A stretch of 64,000 bases of DNA from NCBI GenBank assembly GCA_942486035.1, contig CALNXK010000033.1, positions 2,877,001 through 2,941,000 on the forward strand, written 5' to 3'. The translations under genes were made by a program, and so were the position numbers. Numbering within the stretch: the first letter of the stretch is position 1; every line of letters begins with the position of its first letter. The stretch is from Porites lobata (Eukaryota; Cnidaria; Anthozoa; Scleractinia; Poritidae). Shown here in pieces: positions 33,101 to 44,474 of the stretch. The notes under the pieces are model-generated. The model searched no databases and was not told the origin of the DNA. It saw only the letters and a program-made list of their open reading frames with translations.

Positions 33101-36100
33101 GAGCTTTAGCATCGACGACGGCGACGGCAGCAAAAAAGGTCAAACTTTGTCGCGTTTATTCCAGTTCACTGAAAATGTGGAATGTGGGCGAATTTCCTTG
33201 GAGTTGATTTCTTGGGGACCGGACTCAAGCCGGACCGGACTCAAGAGCAAGGAAAATTCGTCGTCGCTTGTTTACGTTCTCCGTAAATCGTGAAATTAGG
33301 CATTTTCACGTCGTAGTCGTGCAGTCGTCGCGTAGAATTCCCAGTTCATTGAGGTCAACAAAAAATTTCCCGCTCGGGTAGGGGTTAGTATTTGGCCGTT
33401 TTTAGCCGTGACACTGAATGAAGCATACATGATGTAAAAACAATAAAACGGTTTAAGAGTACTGGAAACAAGTTTGAAAAATAAAAATGATGGCGGCCGA
33501 AACGTGGAGAATTTTTTTCTGGCTTTCAAAGACGTTTTCTGGAAATTTTCTTCGCGCTGGCTATCCCTCACGGGTTCAGGTCAAATTCATAGGAAAACAA
33601 AAAACCTAGTTTTTATCACAATCCTTGGTTTAAAAGACTGTGGTGGTTTTAAAGGCAGACAACTTCACAAGAGATGTCACGATATCAGGTGGTCATCGTT
33701 CGCGATTTCTGCAAACTTTGGTTGTAATCTTTCCGCGAAAGTCTACGCAGGTGAAAATCCATACAAAAATGGCGATTTTTTGGTTGGTTTTTAGCGCGAA
33801 AAACCCGATGAAATCCGAAAAGCTGGCATTAATCGAAGGTAAGATCTTGAATTTGATGTTTCTTGATATAAATATTCCGGTGGTACCCATTGAGATTTGC
33901 TTACGAGTAACTCACAATCAGAGACAAAAAACTCCGAAAGTCGCTTCAGTCTTATTATTCCGCCATATTTTAAAGACCAAATCGTGGCAATTCCGGATGT
34001 GACCGGGCATTCTACGCGATGGACGGCAAAGAAATGTACAAAAAAGTGTGATGCACGTGCAAAGTTGTTGTTTTGCTAATCAAACCTATTGTTTTTTTGC
34101 CGTTCTCGTTGCCGTCGCCGCCGTCGTCGCCGTCGTCAGCTCCCTATTTCTCACATGCACAAATTGTTATACTTCCAAACATACCTCACACCAAGAGCCA
34201 TAATGGCTCTTGCCCACACTTGAATAATTACTTCCATTTCCGTTGCGGCCATCTCTCATCGCTGAACCTAATAAAGAGTTTTTAAGATACTAGGAAGTTT
34301 TTTAAACCAGCCTTTGAAGTTTAGGGATACTAGGGAGATACTACTAGCAACGACGTGGGTGACGGCAATGCCAAAGCTCCAAACAAAATTTTGATCAGCG
34401 GTAAAATGTTAACGCCAAAAAAGCGCGCCAAATCATCGGAAGAAGGGGAAGGGGAGGGAGGGGGTGCTTTCCATTTTGCTAAACCATCCAGTTAGGAAAC
34501 CAGTGGGATTATCAAGGGAAAATGGAAAGTTCTCAGTTGAATCTAGCGATCCATTTAAATTTCGACCGAGATTTTGACTACTGCCTAGCAAAGTAGGACT
34601 GGATCGGAAACGAGAATTTTTGAAAATGGAATGGCAACTCGGTCGGGCCGGACCGAGCGGTCAAAGAGTACCACTTTGACCGAAAAATTTCCACCTAGAC
34701 CTAACCGTTTCATTTACGCTTGGACCGAAATTTCGGGAGCTTTTGACATGACCTCAACCAGGTCGGCGTCCAGCGGTTTTTAGTGAAAGGAAGGGTTTTG
34801 CTGGGGTGTGTTGTCCCGGTCAAAAAATCAGCGCCAAAATGTACTAAAAAGTAGCTCCTAGGGGCTAGGGCAGGCGGTGTGCGCACTACGACTGCGATGC
34901 ATTGTGGATTCAAAATTTTCAAGATGGCGGTGAAGGTCGAGAAATTTCGCAGGTTATATGCTTTATTTTTCAATAGATACAGTTCTTTCCTTAGATAGTT
35001 TTTCTCTATTTCACAAGCTAATATTTGTTTAGATTTTTTCTGTGAAGAAAAACAAATCAATATTCTTCATTTCAGTCTAAAACGTGGAGCCCGAACGATT
35101 CCTCCTCTAAGAGCATGAAATTTGAACCCGGTTTTTAAGAGGCTATAATTTCCATTATATTGCCCGTCGAAAGTAGAAGATAGTTGTAAGTGTTTCTACA
35201 AACCTTGTTCTACGCTAATTTTTTATCGCTCCCCAACGCGCCCCACGTTTTGTGATACTTTTTCCGAATTGAAACCGGCATGTTTTCATGGGAAAATGTA
35301 GCCTCGCGAAGACCAATGTGACATGTTACTGGAAGTGTTACTTTTGTAATCACAAGCTGATCACAAAATAGCGGGGCAGCGGCGACTGGTTCCTCCAAAC
35401 AATAGCATTAGGTAAGCATAAAATGTTAGAAACTGGTATATAAATAGGCTGATGAGTACTCTGATGTAGGAATGTCTGTTTTTGTAATAGGACTAAAAAA
35501 GCATAATAAAATTGCAGTCATACATGCGACTCTCTTTATGCAGGTATAAAATCAGTAGGATTAGAATTACAGGTATTAAATTAAAAGATAAGTTTGATTA
35601 TACAGTTAAGCCCTGTGCATTTTGAAACCAACAATCTACTTCCAAGATTGGTGTGTGTTGTTGTGTGGATGTTATGACTTTGTCAGTTTCTTGCCTAGTC
35701 CCTGTTTTATTCAGTGGTGATTAGCCTCCATAGCAGGCATTTAAAAGGAAAGGGAGAGGGGTTTTGGGCACAAGAGAAATGCGAAGAGTGCACGAGGCAG
35801 GAGGGAGTGATTTCAACATTCACCTGGTTGATGTTTATAATGCAAAAAACAATTAGTCTCCTGTATGGCAGGCATTTCCCTCCCTCCTTCCCTCACATTT
35901 CTCTTGCACCAAGACCCACTTTCCCTTTTCTTTGAAATGCCTGCCACACAGGCTAAGTGATGTCATTCAATCTGTTTACCCATTTGCACTGTTTAATATA
36001 TATCAAACAATTTGCATATTTTGGTGGCTTTAGTTAAAATATAAATTGCTTGATCATTGAATGTGCTTTTGATATTGGAAAACCAAGGCTGAAAAAATGG

Positions 36101-39100
36101 TGACAGGGAAAGGAAATAGAAAAAGTGGAACAATGGGGCAGTAAAATCATGAGACTAAGAACCCGAATTAACTAAGTAAGCCTAAACAGATTCTTATATA
36201 AATAGTAGTTAGCACAAGTTTAGGCTATTTAGGTTTTTAAAATTTCTGAAGTAAAAATGTAGCTAAGAGTATTTGTGTTTCACCTTATTCCTCATATAAA
36301 GTCTGCATACCAAATTAGAAGTTATGTGAGAATGGACATAAAAAGAGGAATGTATTTAAATTTAAACATTGGCATTTACATTGCAGTTGGAGTGATAAGA
36401 CAGCTTTGTCTCCAAAGAAGATTCTAAATGTTGATTTATCTCTGCTCAAGTGTACAGAATTTTTTCATAGATTTCAAAAATAAGAACCTGTTTCAAATTT
36501 TAGGCTAAACAGGTTTTTATATAGAGGGGGCTCATCTGGCATAATTTTATTTTAGCTGAACAGGTTCTGAGTCAGGGGGTTTTACTGTACCACTAGGATC
36601 CACCTCTACAATAACTGGTAACCCAAAAGCCCTCTTTACGGACAACCGCTTCATACAGACACCTGATCAAGGCTGTGCTCTAGCAGAGCCCTGTGGCCCC
36701 TGGCACCTAACTTTTGCTTTTGGGTGACTAGAAAATCTCAGACTTTTCATACAAATCATATGCTGGGCAGCCTAGATTTTACAGGTTCAGAGAACTAGGC
36801 TCCTTTCAATGTTCCTTAGAGCACAGCCTTGCTCATCATTACAGATAGCTTGCTTTGTTCCCTGGAAAAAAGCCCTTAAATTTTCTCTAAATTAAGATGG
36901 TTAATTTCTACAGTCCCCTCAGTGTCTGTATAACAGAGTTGACTGTGAGTATGATGAGACCTATGACACCATATTTAAATTATAAAATTGGGGTGAGGAG
37001 AAAGGAAAGGGGTCTCAAGCTATGTTGCCCCAGCCCTGATTACAGGAGATTTGTAAACATGTATGAATTTCACATTTTGAAGAGTTTTTATAATCCAAAA
37101 AAATATGTGATAACATGTGTTTGTACATACTGACACAATCATTAAACAAATAGTGGCTGCAGCTTTTAAAATCTATTGACTGCATCAGGCTTTGTAATCA
37201 CAAATATGCCATTTTCAGTTTCAATCCAGTTATAAGACATTCTATGACTCATACCAATAGAAAAATATGGCAAATAAAGATGCTCAATATTATATTATCT
37301 ATAAAGAGGACACAAGTTCACTGTACACAAATACTCTCTACTTTATTTACTTGTCTTCATGTGATGATAAATACAGATGTTAAGCAAAACGAAATGCAGA
37401 CTTGGTGCCAACAGAGAAACAAGTACTCGAAACGATGACCCCCTCAACTTCGATTCTCTTATTACAGCTAGCAAGTGAACATCTTGCAATGCTGAATGAC
37501 AAAACAAAATAAGCTCACTGTGTTTAAATACCGTTGCCGGGTATTCTGAAGAAGCTCCTAGTATTTTATGAGTATATCACAGCTATGCACATCAGTACCT
37601 CTTAGCACTAGTTGCACTGATTTCATGGTGAATTCAAAAATTTTCGGCGAACCGCGGGTCTTACCTCCAGTGCTTTTCATGATTGAAGCATTAAACAAAG
37701 CGTTTCTGTGCCGACTTTTCTCGGTCAGTTGCAAACAGGATGCAAGTGATTACGAACAAAATACACCAGAATACACTTATCAACGGAATGAGACTGTTTT
37801 TTCCCCTGAGAATTGGACAGACTTTCTTTTTCAAGGGCTTCCGGAGGACATTCAAAGCAAAATCGTATATATCTACAGCGTAATTAACGAATATTCACTC
37901 CGCAGTCGAGATGTTCACTCCACGCCATCTTGACACAAATGATCAGATTTTGAATACCGCCCATGATGCTTAGCGATCGTAGTGCGCACACCGCCTGGGG
38001 CTAGGGGATGGGGACATATCAAGTTGAGAATTTCGAAATAGAAAATAAGCAGCTAAAACATGCTCACAATAATTTCTGTGTAGAAATAATGAACAGTAAA
38101 CGACAAGAAAATTGGAGAAACTTGGTGACGCGGTACAATATCGCGGTTGTCGTTTGACGTAAACGTGGATTTAAAGAGTGTTATATACCTGCCAACTTTT
38201 TCTGAGATGTAGGCGTGAGATTTTTATCCTGGGAGTGCTGGGATTTTTGAAAACGACACGATCATTTCCGAAGATTCCCGAAGAAGTCCGAAGTCTTCCG
38301 AAGACGTCCGAAGTCTGTCGAAGACGTCCGAAGTCTGCCGAAGGCGAAGTTATCGAGAAAACGCCTATCCACAAAATCAGAGATCGCGAGGAAAGTATTG
38401 TCATTTATTCATTTTACACATGGTTTTCGTTCGTTACATGGGTCTGAGTAATCATATTTTTGGAAATTGTGTCCAGCAAGACGACAACAACTCACATTTT
38501 TCAATCAGGCGTGAGAAATTGGTCCGCAGGCGTGAGCGGACGTGAGATCGAAGTTTTCAACCCGCAGGCGTGAGAGTTGGCAGGTATAGTGTTAGAGTTT
38601 ATTAACCAGGCCCCAGTTGTTTAATAGGTGGATAGTGCTGTCTGCTAGATAAATCTCTACCCAGCGGATAGTGCAAATGGTTTCCCTTACACTTATCCGC
38701 TGGATAGTGATTTATCCGATGTATAGCGCTATCCCGCTTTTGAACAACTGGTGCAGCTCGGTTCAAGTTGATCAAGAATCACTCACAAAAAAACTGAATA
38801 CATTTAACAAATTAATTCCAAGACTGAAGAAAAACCGAGAAAGACCTAGTTCAATAAATAAAACACAAAGAAACGCAAACAAGAAAAAAACTTGTTTAAG
38901 GTGGCTCGACTGGATTTTTTGGGGTTGATACCTCCCAAGTTTGAGCATTAACTAGGTCGGCATGAGTAAAGATATCGAAAAAAGGTTACCACAACTGTAT
39001 TACATAAAGATGAAAATTTCTTATGATCTGGGTTTTATTGCAATCGGAGTCGCCATGGCAACGTAATGACGCCATTACGTTTTTCATTTATCCTTGTTTT

Positions 39101-41315
39101 TCTCTGTACCAGGAGTTTTTTTGAAGAAATCGCTTAAGGGAGTATGTAGCTGCCATAATTGCCTCCATTATGGCAAAGTTTGAAAAAATTCTATGAGAGC
39201 GTTTTCGAAATACTTCGAAATGCAGTTTTAAGAATCATCAAAGCAGTGAAATAGGATGTTAGCCGCTCAATTCGCTAATATTTTAAGAAAATGATAAGCT
39301 TTGGGAACGCGGCTTCATCTCATAGTGGTTTGATTCCAGTGAAAACTGCATACAAAAAAAGAGGGGAATTGCTCTGGGCGATCGCGAGTAAGAAGAATTT
39401 TATTAACTTGCATTCAGCTGCTTTTTATACAGTTTTTGGAGGTAATTTGGTCCATGCCTAAAAATTTCAAATTTTTTCAAAACCGCTCGATAATTTTTTT
39501 TATAAATTGGACAATTCCGAGATCAATCGTCAAGAAATATTCCTGCAAGTTTCAAGAACATTGAAAACAGGGAAGGCTTTTAAATAGGGACTCAAACATA
39601 ACCAATTTTCCCCCAGATTTTGTGTTTACAAGTGAGCGTCTTCATTATTCACTGGCATTGTTTTCAAGTTTCATATGCACGTGCACAACTAGCAAAAATA
39701 TAAATTTGCATCAAAAAAAACCTCTCGATTACTTTCCGAAGAAATATCCGGTATATCCTATAAATAATTGGCTTGTCGTCACAGATAGCAGTGAGAGCCG
39801 AAACGGTGAACGTCTCGGTCCATCGTGTAGGATGCAATACTTAATTATCTTACTCGGGTTATAACGTCACAGAAACTCTCACAAAGAGTTGCTCTGATGT
39901 TAAAATGTATCATTAATCTCTTTACCCGGTAATTAGCATATCCCGAAGATTTAACCGAGGGTCCTTTTTGATGCAAATTCTATCTTTTTGCTAAATGTGC
40001 ACGTGTATATGATCGTTCCATTCATGTACAATTTTCGAAGATTACATAAAATTGAATTCCCTACGATTTTCTAAAGTTTAATTTTTCCCATTTACTTCCT
40101 AAAGTTAGGCTATTGTTCGCAGAAAAAGGAAACCTTAAATTTTAGGATTCAAAAAATGTGATAGAGAGAAGAATCAGCAAAATTCATACTTTCGTAATAC
40201 CTCAAACTGCATCTAAAATTTTCGGAAAAATAATACTGAAGCCCTCGTAATTTCGGAGAGACTCAAGTTCCCCTAGGATGACTCGGAACAGATACAAATT
40301 TTATTGCGCCGCTCAGAATGCATCTCAGTACATATCTAAAATTACTCTGGATAGCCTCAAACGTTTTGGCTAACAATATTTCGGCTGGCCATACCAGCCT
40401 TCTTCAAGTTTTCAGATTTTAGTGAATTCAAGATATGAATCACAATATTATGGAGGTTGTCGCAATAAAAAAATGTGTTAAAGGGAGAGGCGGAAATGAC
40501 GTACAACACAAAAAACTGGAAAAGAAAAAATAATGAGGATATAGATTACAATAATAATTACAATAATGCGTCATTTAGGAGGAAACCGTCATTTGATGCC
40601 CCTGATTCAAAACATCTCTTCATGTAAGTGGCCAGCATAAATAAATTTGCTAAATTCTTTCTGTATTGCAGAAAAAAGGCCCAAAATGTGGAAAGATTTC
40701 CACTCAATATGGGCCGAAGAAGAGTTTCAGACGGTCCATGGGCCAAATCTTAATCCAGAATGGTAAGAGCAACAACAACTGATTTCCACTAAACTCTAAA
40801 ACTTAACTTAAGCGGTTTATAAAACACACACGTATTTTGGTTATTAGCGTGAACTGCTGACAACGTTTCGACTTTTGATTATTCACATCGGCTGTTATCC
40901 TTTTGATTCAATTTGTACTTTGTAGGGTCACCTGGGAAGAAAAGGAATTCTGTCCAAGTCTAAGGTACGATAACTGAAATTAGATGGATTCGAAATGGAC
41001 CTCGTCACGGGTTTCGACACCATCTTGACGAGTATGCAAACGCGTGAGAAATTACGGTGTTTGTATGAAAATCTAATTTCGAATAATTCACCACTGGTCA
41101 CTTTATTGAAATATAAACATATAGTTTGATATAAGTAAGAAATTTCCGTCATGAATCAAAGGTCAAAACAATAGTTGGTGGCAGGGTAACCAGATACCTC
41201 ATAAACAACAATACTGTACAAGTCTCAAGACTTAATGACGTTTTCCATTTTTTGCAGTGTGAAGGAGGAAGTGAAAGACGAAGTAAAGAAGGAAGTGAAG
41301 AAGGAGGAGAAATAA
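29978..41315 (+). CDS. Gene 1: unrecognised seven-exon gene for a 134-aa charged protein
   Basis: Exons 29978-30014, 31149-31225, 31727-31789, 33005-33044, 40672-40762, 40926-40964 and 41258-41315 join in one frame with matching phases (1,0,0,1,2,2) and GT-AG borders. The start is MEEDRREESRSS, four bases into an exon behind an acceptor-like 'ttctcggttcag', so a 5' non-coding exon probably exists upstream. About half of the residues are Lys, Arg or Glu. Residues 14-38 are very basic (RRRKRRKEIKKVKKEK, NLS-like). A Trp-bearing section (KMWKDFHSIWAEEEFQ, PEWVTWEE) follows, and the tail alternates Val with Lys/Glu (VKEEVKDEVKKEVKKEEK). The stop TAA is at 41313-41315, overlapping AATAAA 41314-41319. 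Intron 4 holds the right duplication breakpoint and the 3.1-kb element. No family is recognised; helical, possibly nuclear, is inference from composition. Gene 2 has a similar exon plan. Confidence 0.6.
31460..31616. repeat. 'GTTGTTCAA...TTGAACAAC' MITE in gene 1 intron 2
   Basis: The arms 'ggttgttcaaacgtcggata' and 'ctgaacaactaggccc' face each other, and 'ggatagcgctatcca' is repeated inside. The copy-B twin is 59271-59422. The same family occurs at 38609-38755 and 2664-2887. Confidence 0.75.
31920..32477. repeat. 0.56-kb inverted-repeat element in gene 1 intron 3, copy A
   Basis: The ends are a long inverted repeat of about 50 bp: 'tatttagaacggtttgctta' with 'cctgaaaa' against its complement ending 'accgttctaaata'. 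The copy-B twin is 60323-60875. In copy B an outer inverted pair ('ccacttaaggcatgac' and 'gtcatgccttaagtgg') is complete, but the left outer arm is missing in copy A, so copy A seems to have lost it. Confidence 0.75.
32880..33000 (+). repeat. Imperfect ATT/ATC microsatellite tract
   Basis: Interrupted ATT, ATG and ATC triplets run up to the acceptor of gene 1 exon 4. Copy B is shorter by about 27 bases here, as expected of slippage. Confidence 0.7.
33100..34140. repeat. Patchwork of dispersed repeats at the start of gene 1 intron 4
   Basis: It contains 'gcatcgacgacggcgacgg', a 'cattttcacgtcgtagtcgt' phrase and the 'gaaatgtacaaaaaagtg...gttgttgttttg' family (also 25625-25810 and, inverted, 42045-42260). 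Copy A has a 16-bp tandem repeat 'ccggactcaagccgga' near 33220-33240 that copy B (61600-61612) lacks. Frames at 33099-33293, 33474-33794 and 33640-34002 are repeat-borne. Confidence 0.5.
34871..37997. mobile_element. 3.1-kb terminal-inverted-repeat element with 9-bp target duplications
   Basis: The left end 'caggcggtgtgcgcactacg' (34871-34890) is the exact complement of the right end '...cgtagtgcgcacaccgcctg' ending at 37997. Weaker inverted similarity extends inward to a 'tcaagatggcg' phrase at each end (about 34919 left, 37930 right, complement). The element is flanked by GGGCTAGGG on both sides (34862-34870 and 37998-38006). A 9-bp target duplication is typical of Mutator-like elements (hAT and P use 8). 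No transposase is recognised, so it looks non-autonomous. It sits in gene 1 intron 4 and is absent from copy B because that copy stops at the point matching 34386. Confidence 0.8.
37568..37933 (+). CDS. 121-codon open frame inside the 3.1-kb element
   Basis: The frame begins MSISQLCTSVPLSTSCTDF and includes SPENWTDFLFQGLPED; it stops just before the right inverted repeat. It lacks the DDE signature and zinc fingers expected of a transposase. It may be a captured host fragment, an unspliced piece of the element's own gene, or chance. On the opposite strand an ATG with context 'tcaagATGG' lies in the subterminal repeat. Confidence 0.2.
   Translation: MSISQLCTSVPLSTSCTDFMVNSKIFGEPRVLPPVLFMIEALNKAFLCRLFSVSCKQDASDYEQNTPEYTYQRNETVFSPENWTDFLFQGLPEDIQSKIVYIYSVINEYSLRSRDVHSTPS
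38184..38588. repeat. 'tacctgccaact' MITE with inner 20-bp minisatellite
   Basis: The tips 'tatacctgccaact' and 'agttggcaggtata' are inverted, with TA at each border as expected for a TA target. Inside, at about 38280-38345, units close to 'ccgaagtcttccgaagacgt' repeat about three times. Frames on both strands across the minisatellite are artefacts. Confidence 0.75.
38609..38755. repeat. 'GTTGTT' foldback MITE
   Basis: The arms 'ccccagttgtttaa' and 'tgaacaactggtgc' face each other, with 'ggatagtg' and 'atccgctggatagtg' repeats inside. Same family as 31460-31616. Confidence 0.7.
38890..40660. other. Gene 1 intron 4, AT-rich, unclassified
   Basis: The stretch holds phrases that look repeat-like ('aaggtggctcgactgga', 'gtcgccatggcaacgtaatg') but no clean element borders or gene. 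Frames 39622-39864 and 40558-40746 have no family features. Confidence 0.4.
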
Positions 41316-41700
41316 TAAAATAGCACTTAGCACTTTTAAAAGCCTTTAGCACTTTTCATAGCACCTAGAATTAATAGATATATAATTTGTACTTAGTAAT
41401 GTTATTTTATTATTTGTAAATCTTTCTTTCTCTCGTTTTTTCGTTTCTCGAAGATATTAGCTTTTAAGGTATCCTGTGTATGTATGTATGTATTAGCTTA
41501 GAATAGTTTAGTTCCCTTTTCAAGTTCTAACGACAATATAGTATTATTAGTTTATGGAGTGATTTTTAGAATATATGAAAGTAAAAGAGTATTTTATATA
41601 TAGTATGTCTTAGAATGTCTTTGTCTACTTAGTCTTCCCCTTCATAGTTTAATTTTTCGCAATCCCAAAATCCGAACAATACAGTTCTAATTGTTGTTCA

Positions 41701-41982
41701 TTACCACCGTTTTCGTTGATACGCGACTTTCGAAAACAAAACACCCGCGGAAACGTTTCCAAAATTTCCGTCAATCATGCATGTTATCGACAGATCGGAT
41801 CGAAATCCACCAATCACAGCCCGCTAGCATGACGTAAAGAAGGTCAGAAGGTCACACTAGTGGTTGTGATTGGTGGATTTCGATCCGATCTGTCGATAAC
41901 ATGCATGATTGACGGAAATTTTGGAAACGTTTCCGCGGGTGTTTTGTTTTCGAAAGTCGCGTATCAACGAAAACGGTGGTAA
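41701..41982. repeat. Perfect palindrome, 118-bp arms with 46-bp spacer
   Basis: 41701-41818 and 41865-41982 are exact reverse complements over all 118 positions by base-by-base comparison. The arms start 'ttaccaccgttttcgttgat' and include 'cggatcgaaatccaccaatc'. The spacer is 41819-41864. It lies about 0.4 kb after the gene 1 stop. A transcript would form a long hairpin. No target duplication is clear, so whether it is a mobile foldback element is open. Confidence 0.9.
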
Positions 41983-42044
41983 AAATAAAGCACACATCAT
42001 CCAAAATTTCTCAAAAAATCATATAAGCAATGATTCCGTCGACA

Positions 42045-42260
42045 CTATAGAGAAAAGTAGTGTGACGTCACGTTACCGTGGTAGCAGTTATTTCTGGATG
42101 ACAACAAACCAACGACGACGGCGACGGCAAGGAGAACGTCGAAAAATAATATGTTTATATTGACAAACAACAATTTTGCACGTGCATCACGCTATTTTGT
42201 ACATTTCTTTGCCTTCGTTGCACCACTACGACATGAAACTTCCTAATTTCACGAACCCGC
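42045..42260 (-). repeat. Dispersed repeat, inverted copy of the 34015-34140 family
   Basis: The complement reads 'gcaaagaaatgtacaaaata' then 'gcacgtgcaaaattgttg', matching 34020-34075 and 25690-25730. The flanks 41983-42044 and 42261-43197 show no gene. Confidence 0.6.
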
Positions 42261-43197
42261 TTTATGGAGTAGGTGAACACAGCAAAAATTGTCGCTCTCT
42301 TTTTCTAAACTTAGATAACTTTAGATAATGTCCCAAAGAAAACGTTGCCAAGATTTGCCAAATTAAATGAAATTGAATAAGATGGGTAAAGTTTGAAATA
42401 GTGCGAATAGTTTTTGAAGTGACTTTATCAGTTTGTTTTCATCCAAAAAATTTTCAACCTCAACGGCTTTTCCCTTGAAAAATCGGTGGGAAACGGCCCT
42501 GGGGACGAGGTTGAAACATTTTGCTTCCAATGTGTTGCAGAAACCATTGTTGGTTCGCTTGAGTGAAGACTTGCTAAAAAGTCGACCTCTAATAAGTTCT
42601 TAAAAGTGAGCGAAGCGAGCTTCAATGCATGAGGTCGCTAGCGGCCGAGCGAGCGACTAAGACTCGAGGTCGAGTTGCGAGAAAAAATGATAGACATATG
42701 CTGGTGTTGGGAGCGACAAGAAATATCACTCACTGTCCTATAGGTCAATTGTCATAACGTCACCGGTAAAATTTTAAACCGGTGAATTTCGCGCCAAACA
42801 GGAAAAATGGCATAACCAACCAGGAAAAAAGTAAAGGACTTCTAGAAAGCCTTGCTTGTGAGTTATGGTGTGGGTATCTTTCTTTTTTCTTTCCTTATTT
42901 TCTATGATTATTGTGAAGAAGTTATTTGTTTTGGGATAATGGATTCATGATAACCGTCACAAATATAGAGATGTATTTAGTGTAGTATGACAAAGTACAT
43001 ATTTGAGGTACTTGCTCCGTAGTTGGCTAAGTTGGCTAAACATGCCTACCTTTAAGAACCGACTACACTCAGATTCATTAAAATCACAAGATAAATTGCA
43101 CTTACGTCGACAAAGCCATCAAAACAATCAGAATATCATCACGTTACCTAGGGTCTGTTAACATGGAGGTAGGTAGATCCAATCACTATCCTGGAAG

Positions 43198-43767
43198 CCC
43201 GGGGGAAGTACTCCTGGCAATTCTTGGTGGGGGTGTGCCGCCCGGTTCTGCAAATCCTGACCCGATTTCGGACAAAAAAAATTTAATTTTCCACACCCGA
43301 TTTCAGACTAGATCGGCTCCAAACTCCACACTCGTTTTCAGACCTGGCCTTTAGGCAGAAATTATGTTGTCATTACTTAGATTAGAGCGCAAACAAAAAA
43401 AATTATTCAAATCCCCCTCGAATTCGCATATTTCTCTTTCTTTCTTACTCAGAAATTGAAACTTGGAATTGAAACGGTAGGTACGATCAAACGCTCCCGT
43501 AGTTCCCTCGAAAACCATACCAGATTTCAGACCAAAATGGGCAAAGTCTAGCCTCCCACGCAGACGTTCTTACGGGTTCGTCACGCAATCATTCTTCTCC
43601 CACGAACGTTCGTTAGGTAGGAACGCGTGACGAACCCCTAAGAACGTATGCGTGGGAGGCTTGACAAAGTGTAGACTCGTTTTCAGACCAAGAGGGCGCA
43701 AAAACCCTACCCAATGGGGTGGCACACACCTGTACGGCGTATATAAGGGAGTACCCCCCCCCCCGGG
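43198..43767. repeat. 'cccgggggaagtactcc' inverted-repeat element carrying a nested MITE
   Basis: The tips 'cccgggggaagtactcc' and 'gggagtaccccccccccc' with 'cccggg' are inverted. The body holds phrases such as 'ccacacccgatttcagac' that recur at 46270-46640 and 47000-47120. A second MITE is inserted at 43549-43664. Non-coding. Confidence 0.7.
43549..43664. repeat. Nested 'gcctcccacg' MITE
   Basis: The arms 'tagcctcccacgcagacgtt' and 'aacgtatgcgtgggaggct' are inverted, with inner 'gttcgtcacgc' and 'gcgtgacgaac' pairs. It lies inside 43198-43767 and interrupts the 'tggtctgaaa'-type body of that element. Confidence 0.75.
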
Positions 43768-43811
43768 CCTGGAAGACGGATCCGAAATCCAAGCGCCATA
43801 TAAAAAAGTTA

Positions 43812-43816
43812 ATAGA

Positions 43817-43860
<44 letters not shown>

Positions 43861-44178
43861 GACTTAAAGTTTTTTCGCGTATTCTCAAAATATAGACTCC
43901 CTGGAAAGCTTCATTTTACCATTTTTCACTAGAAAAGTTAGCACTGTTACCTTTAGTGAAGGAGATTACGCGCTCTCCCGGTCGCAAAATGATAAAACTT
44001 CCAACATTTGAAAACTCGTTTTCCCCACTGCGACATTCTTTCTAAAATTCGTAGTAGAGTGACGACGGCTACCACGTTTTCCCGCCAAAATGACGCTGAT
44101 TCACGCGCGAGCCCTACTTAGTACTGAGAAAATTTCGTACTCGTTGTCGTACTCGTCTTAGAATCTAAAGGTCTCTAT
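43812..44178. repeat. 'atagagacctttagattcta' foldback element
   Basis: The left tip 'atagagacctttagattcta' is matched by the complement at 44159-44178, and the inner arms 'cgacgagtacgagat' type phrases also pair. Full length 367 bp, non-coding. Confidence 0.8.
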
Positions 44179-44284
44179 TTTGATTGTGTTGTGTGATTTT
44201 GAGAAACCCTTCATGTTTTGACCTAATAACTTAGCGCCGCGGCTGCGCATGTTTTTCTAGAGAAAGCCGAAGATCTGAGAAGTG

Positions 44285-44474
44285 AATAGGACAATTGCAC
44301 GATGACGTCATTTGACTACAACTACCAGAATCCTTGAGTTTGTTGTTTTCGTATGCAAATTAAGGCTATTGTTCTGTAATCCTCAGCGGGATTGACAAAT
44401 TTAAATAACAAAGCAAAACCGAAATGAATTGTGGTAGTTGTAGTCAAATATCGTCATCGTGCAATTGTCCTATT
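44285..44474. repeat. 'aataggacaattgcacgatg' foldback element
   Basis: The left tip 'aataggacaattgcacgatg' pairs with the right end 'atcgtgcaattgtcctatt', and 'tttgactacaactacca' pairs with 'tggtagttgtagtcaaa'. 190 bp, non-coding, about 600 bp upstream of gene 2. Confidence 0.8.

Larger units (their letters stand above)
24283..34386 (+). repeat. Segmental duplication, copy A (10.1 kb)
   Basis: From 'gtgttacgaaaattttttga' in SLC4 exon 14 to '...gctccaaacaa', this segment is matched almost base for base by 52340-62740 in the same orientation. By eye most stretches differ at only a few bases per hundred; identity was not computed. It holds the last 39 bases of SLC4 exon 14, intron 14, exon 15, and gene 1 exons 1-4. 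Differences include a 205-bp insertion here (28079-28283) and two insertions in copy B (59487-59817 and about 60034-60290). Confidence 0.95.

Noticed and set aside
33474..34002. Frames around 33474-34002 and twins at 61840-62360
   Set aside because: They lie in dispersed repeat sequence and differ between copies by frame-breaking gaps, which is not how a coding exon behaves.
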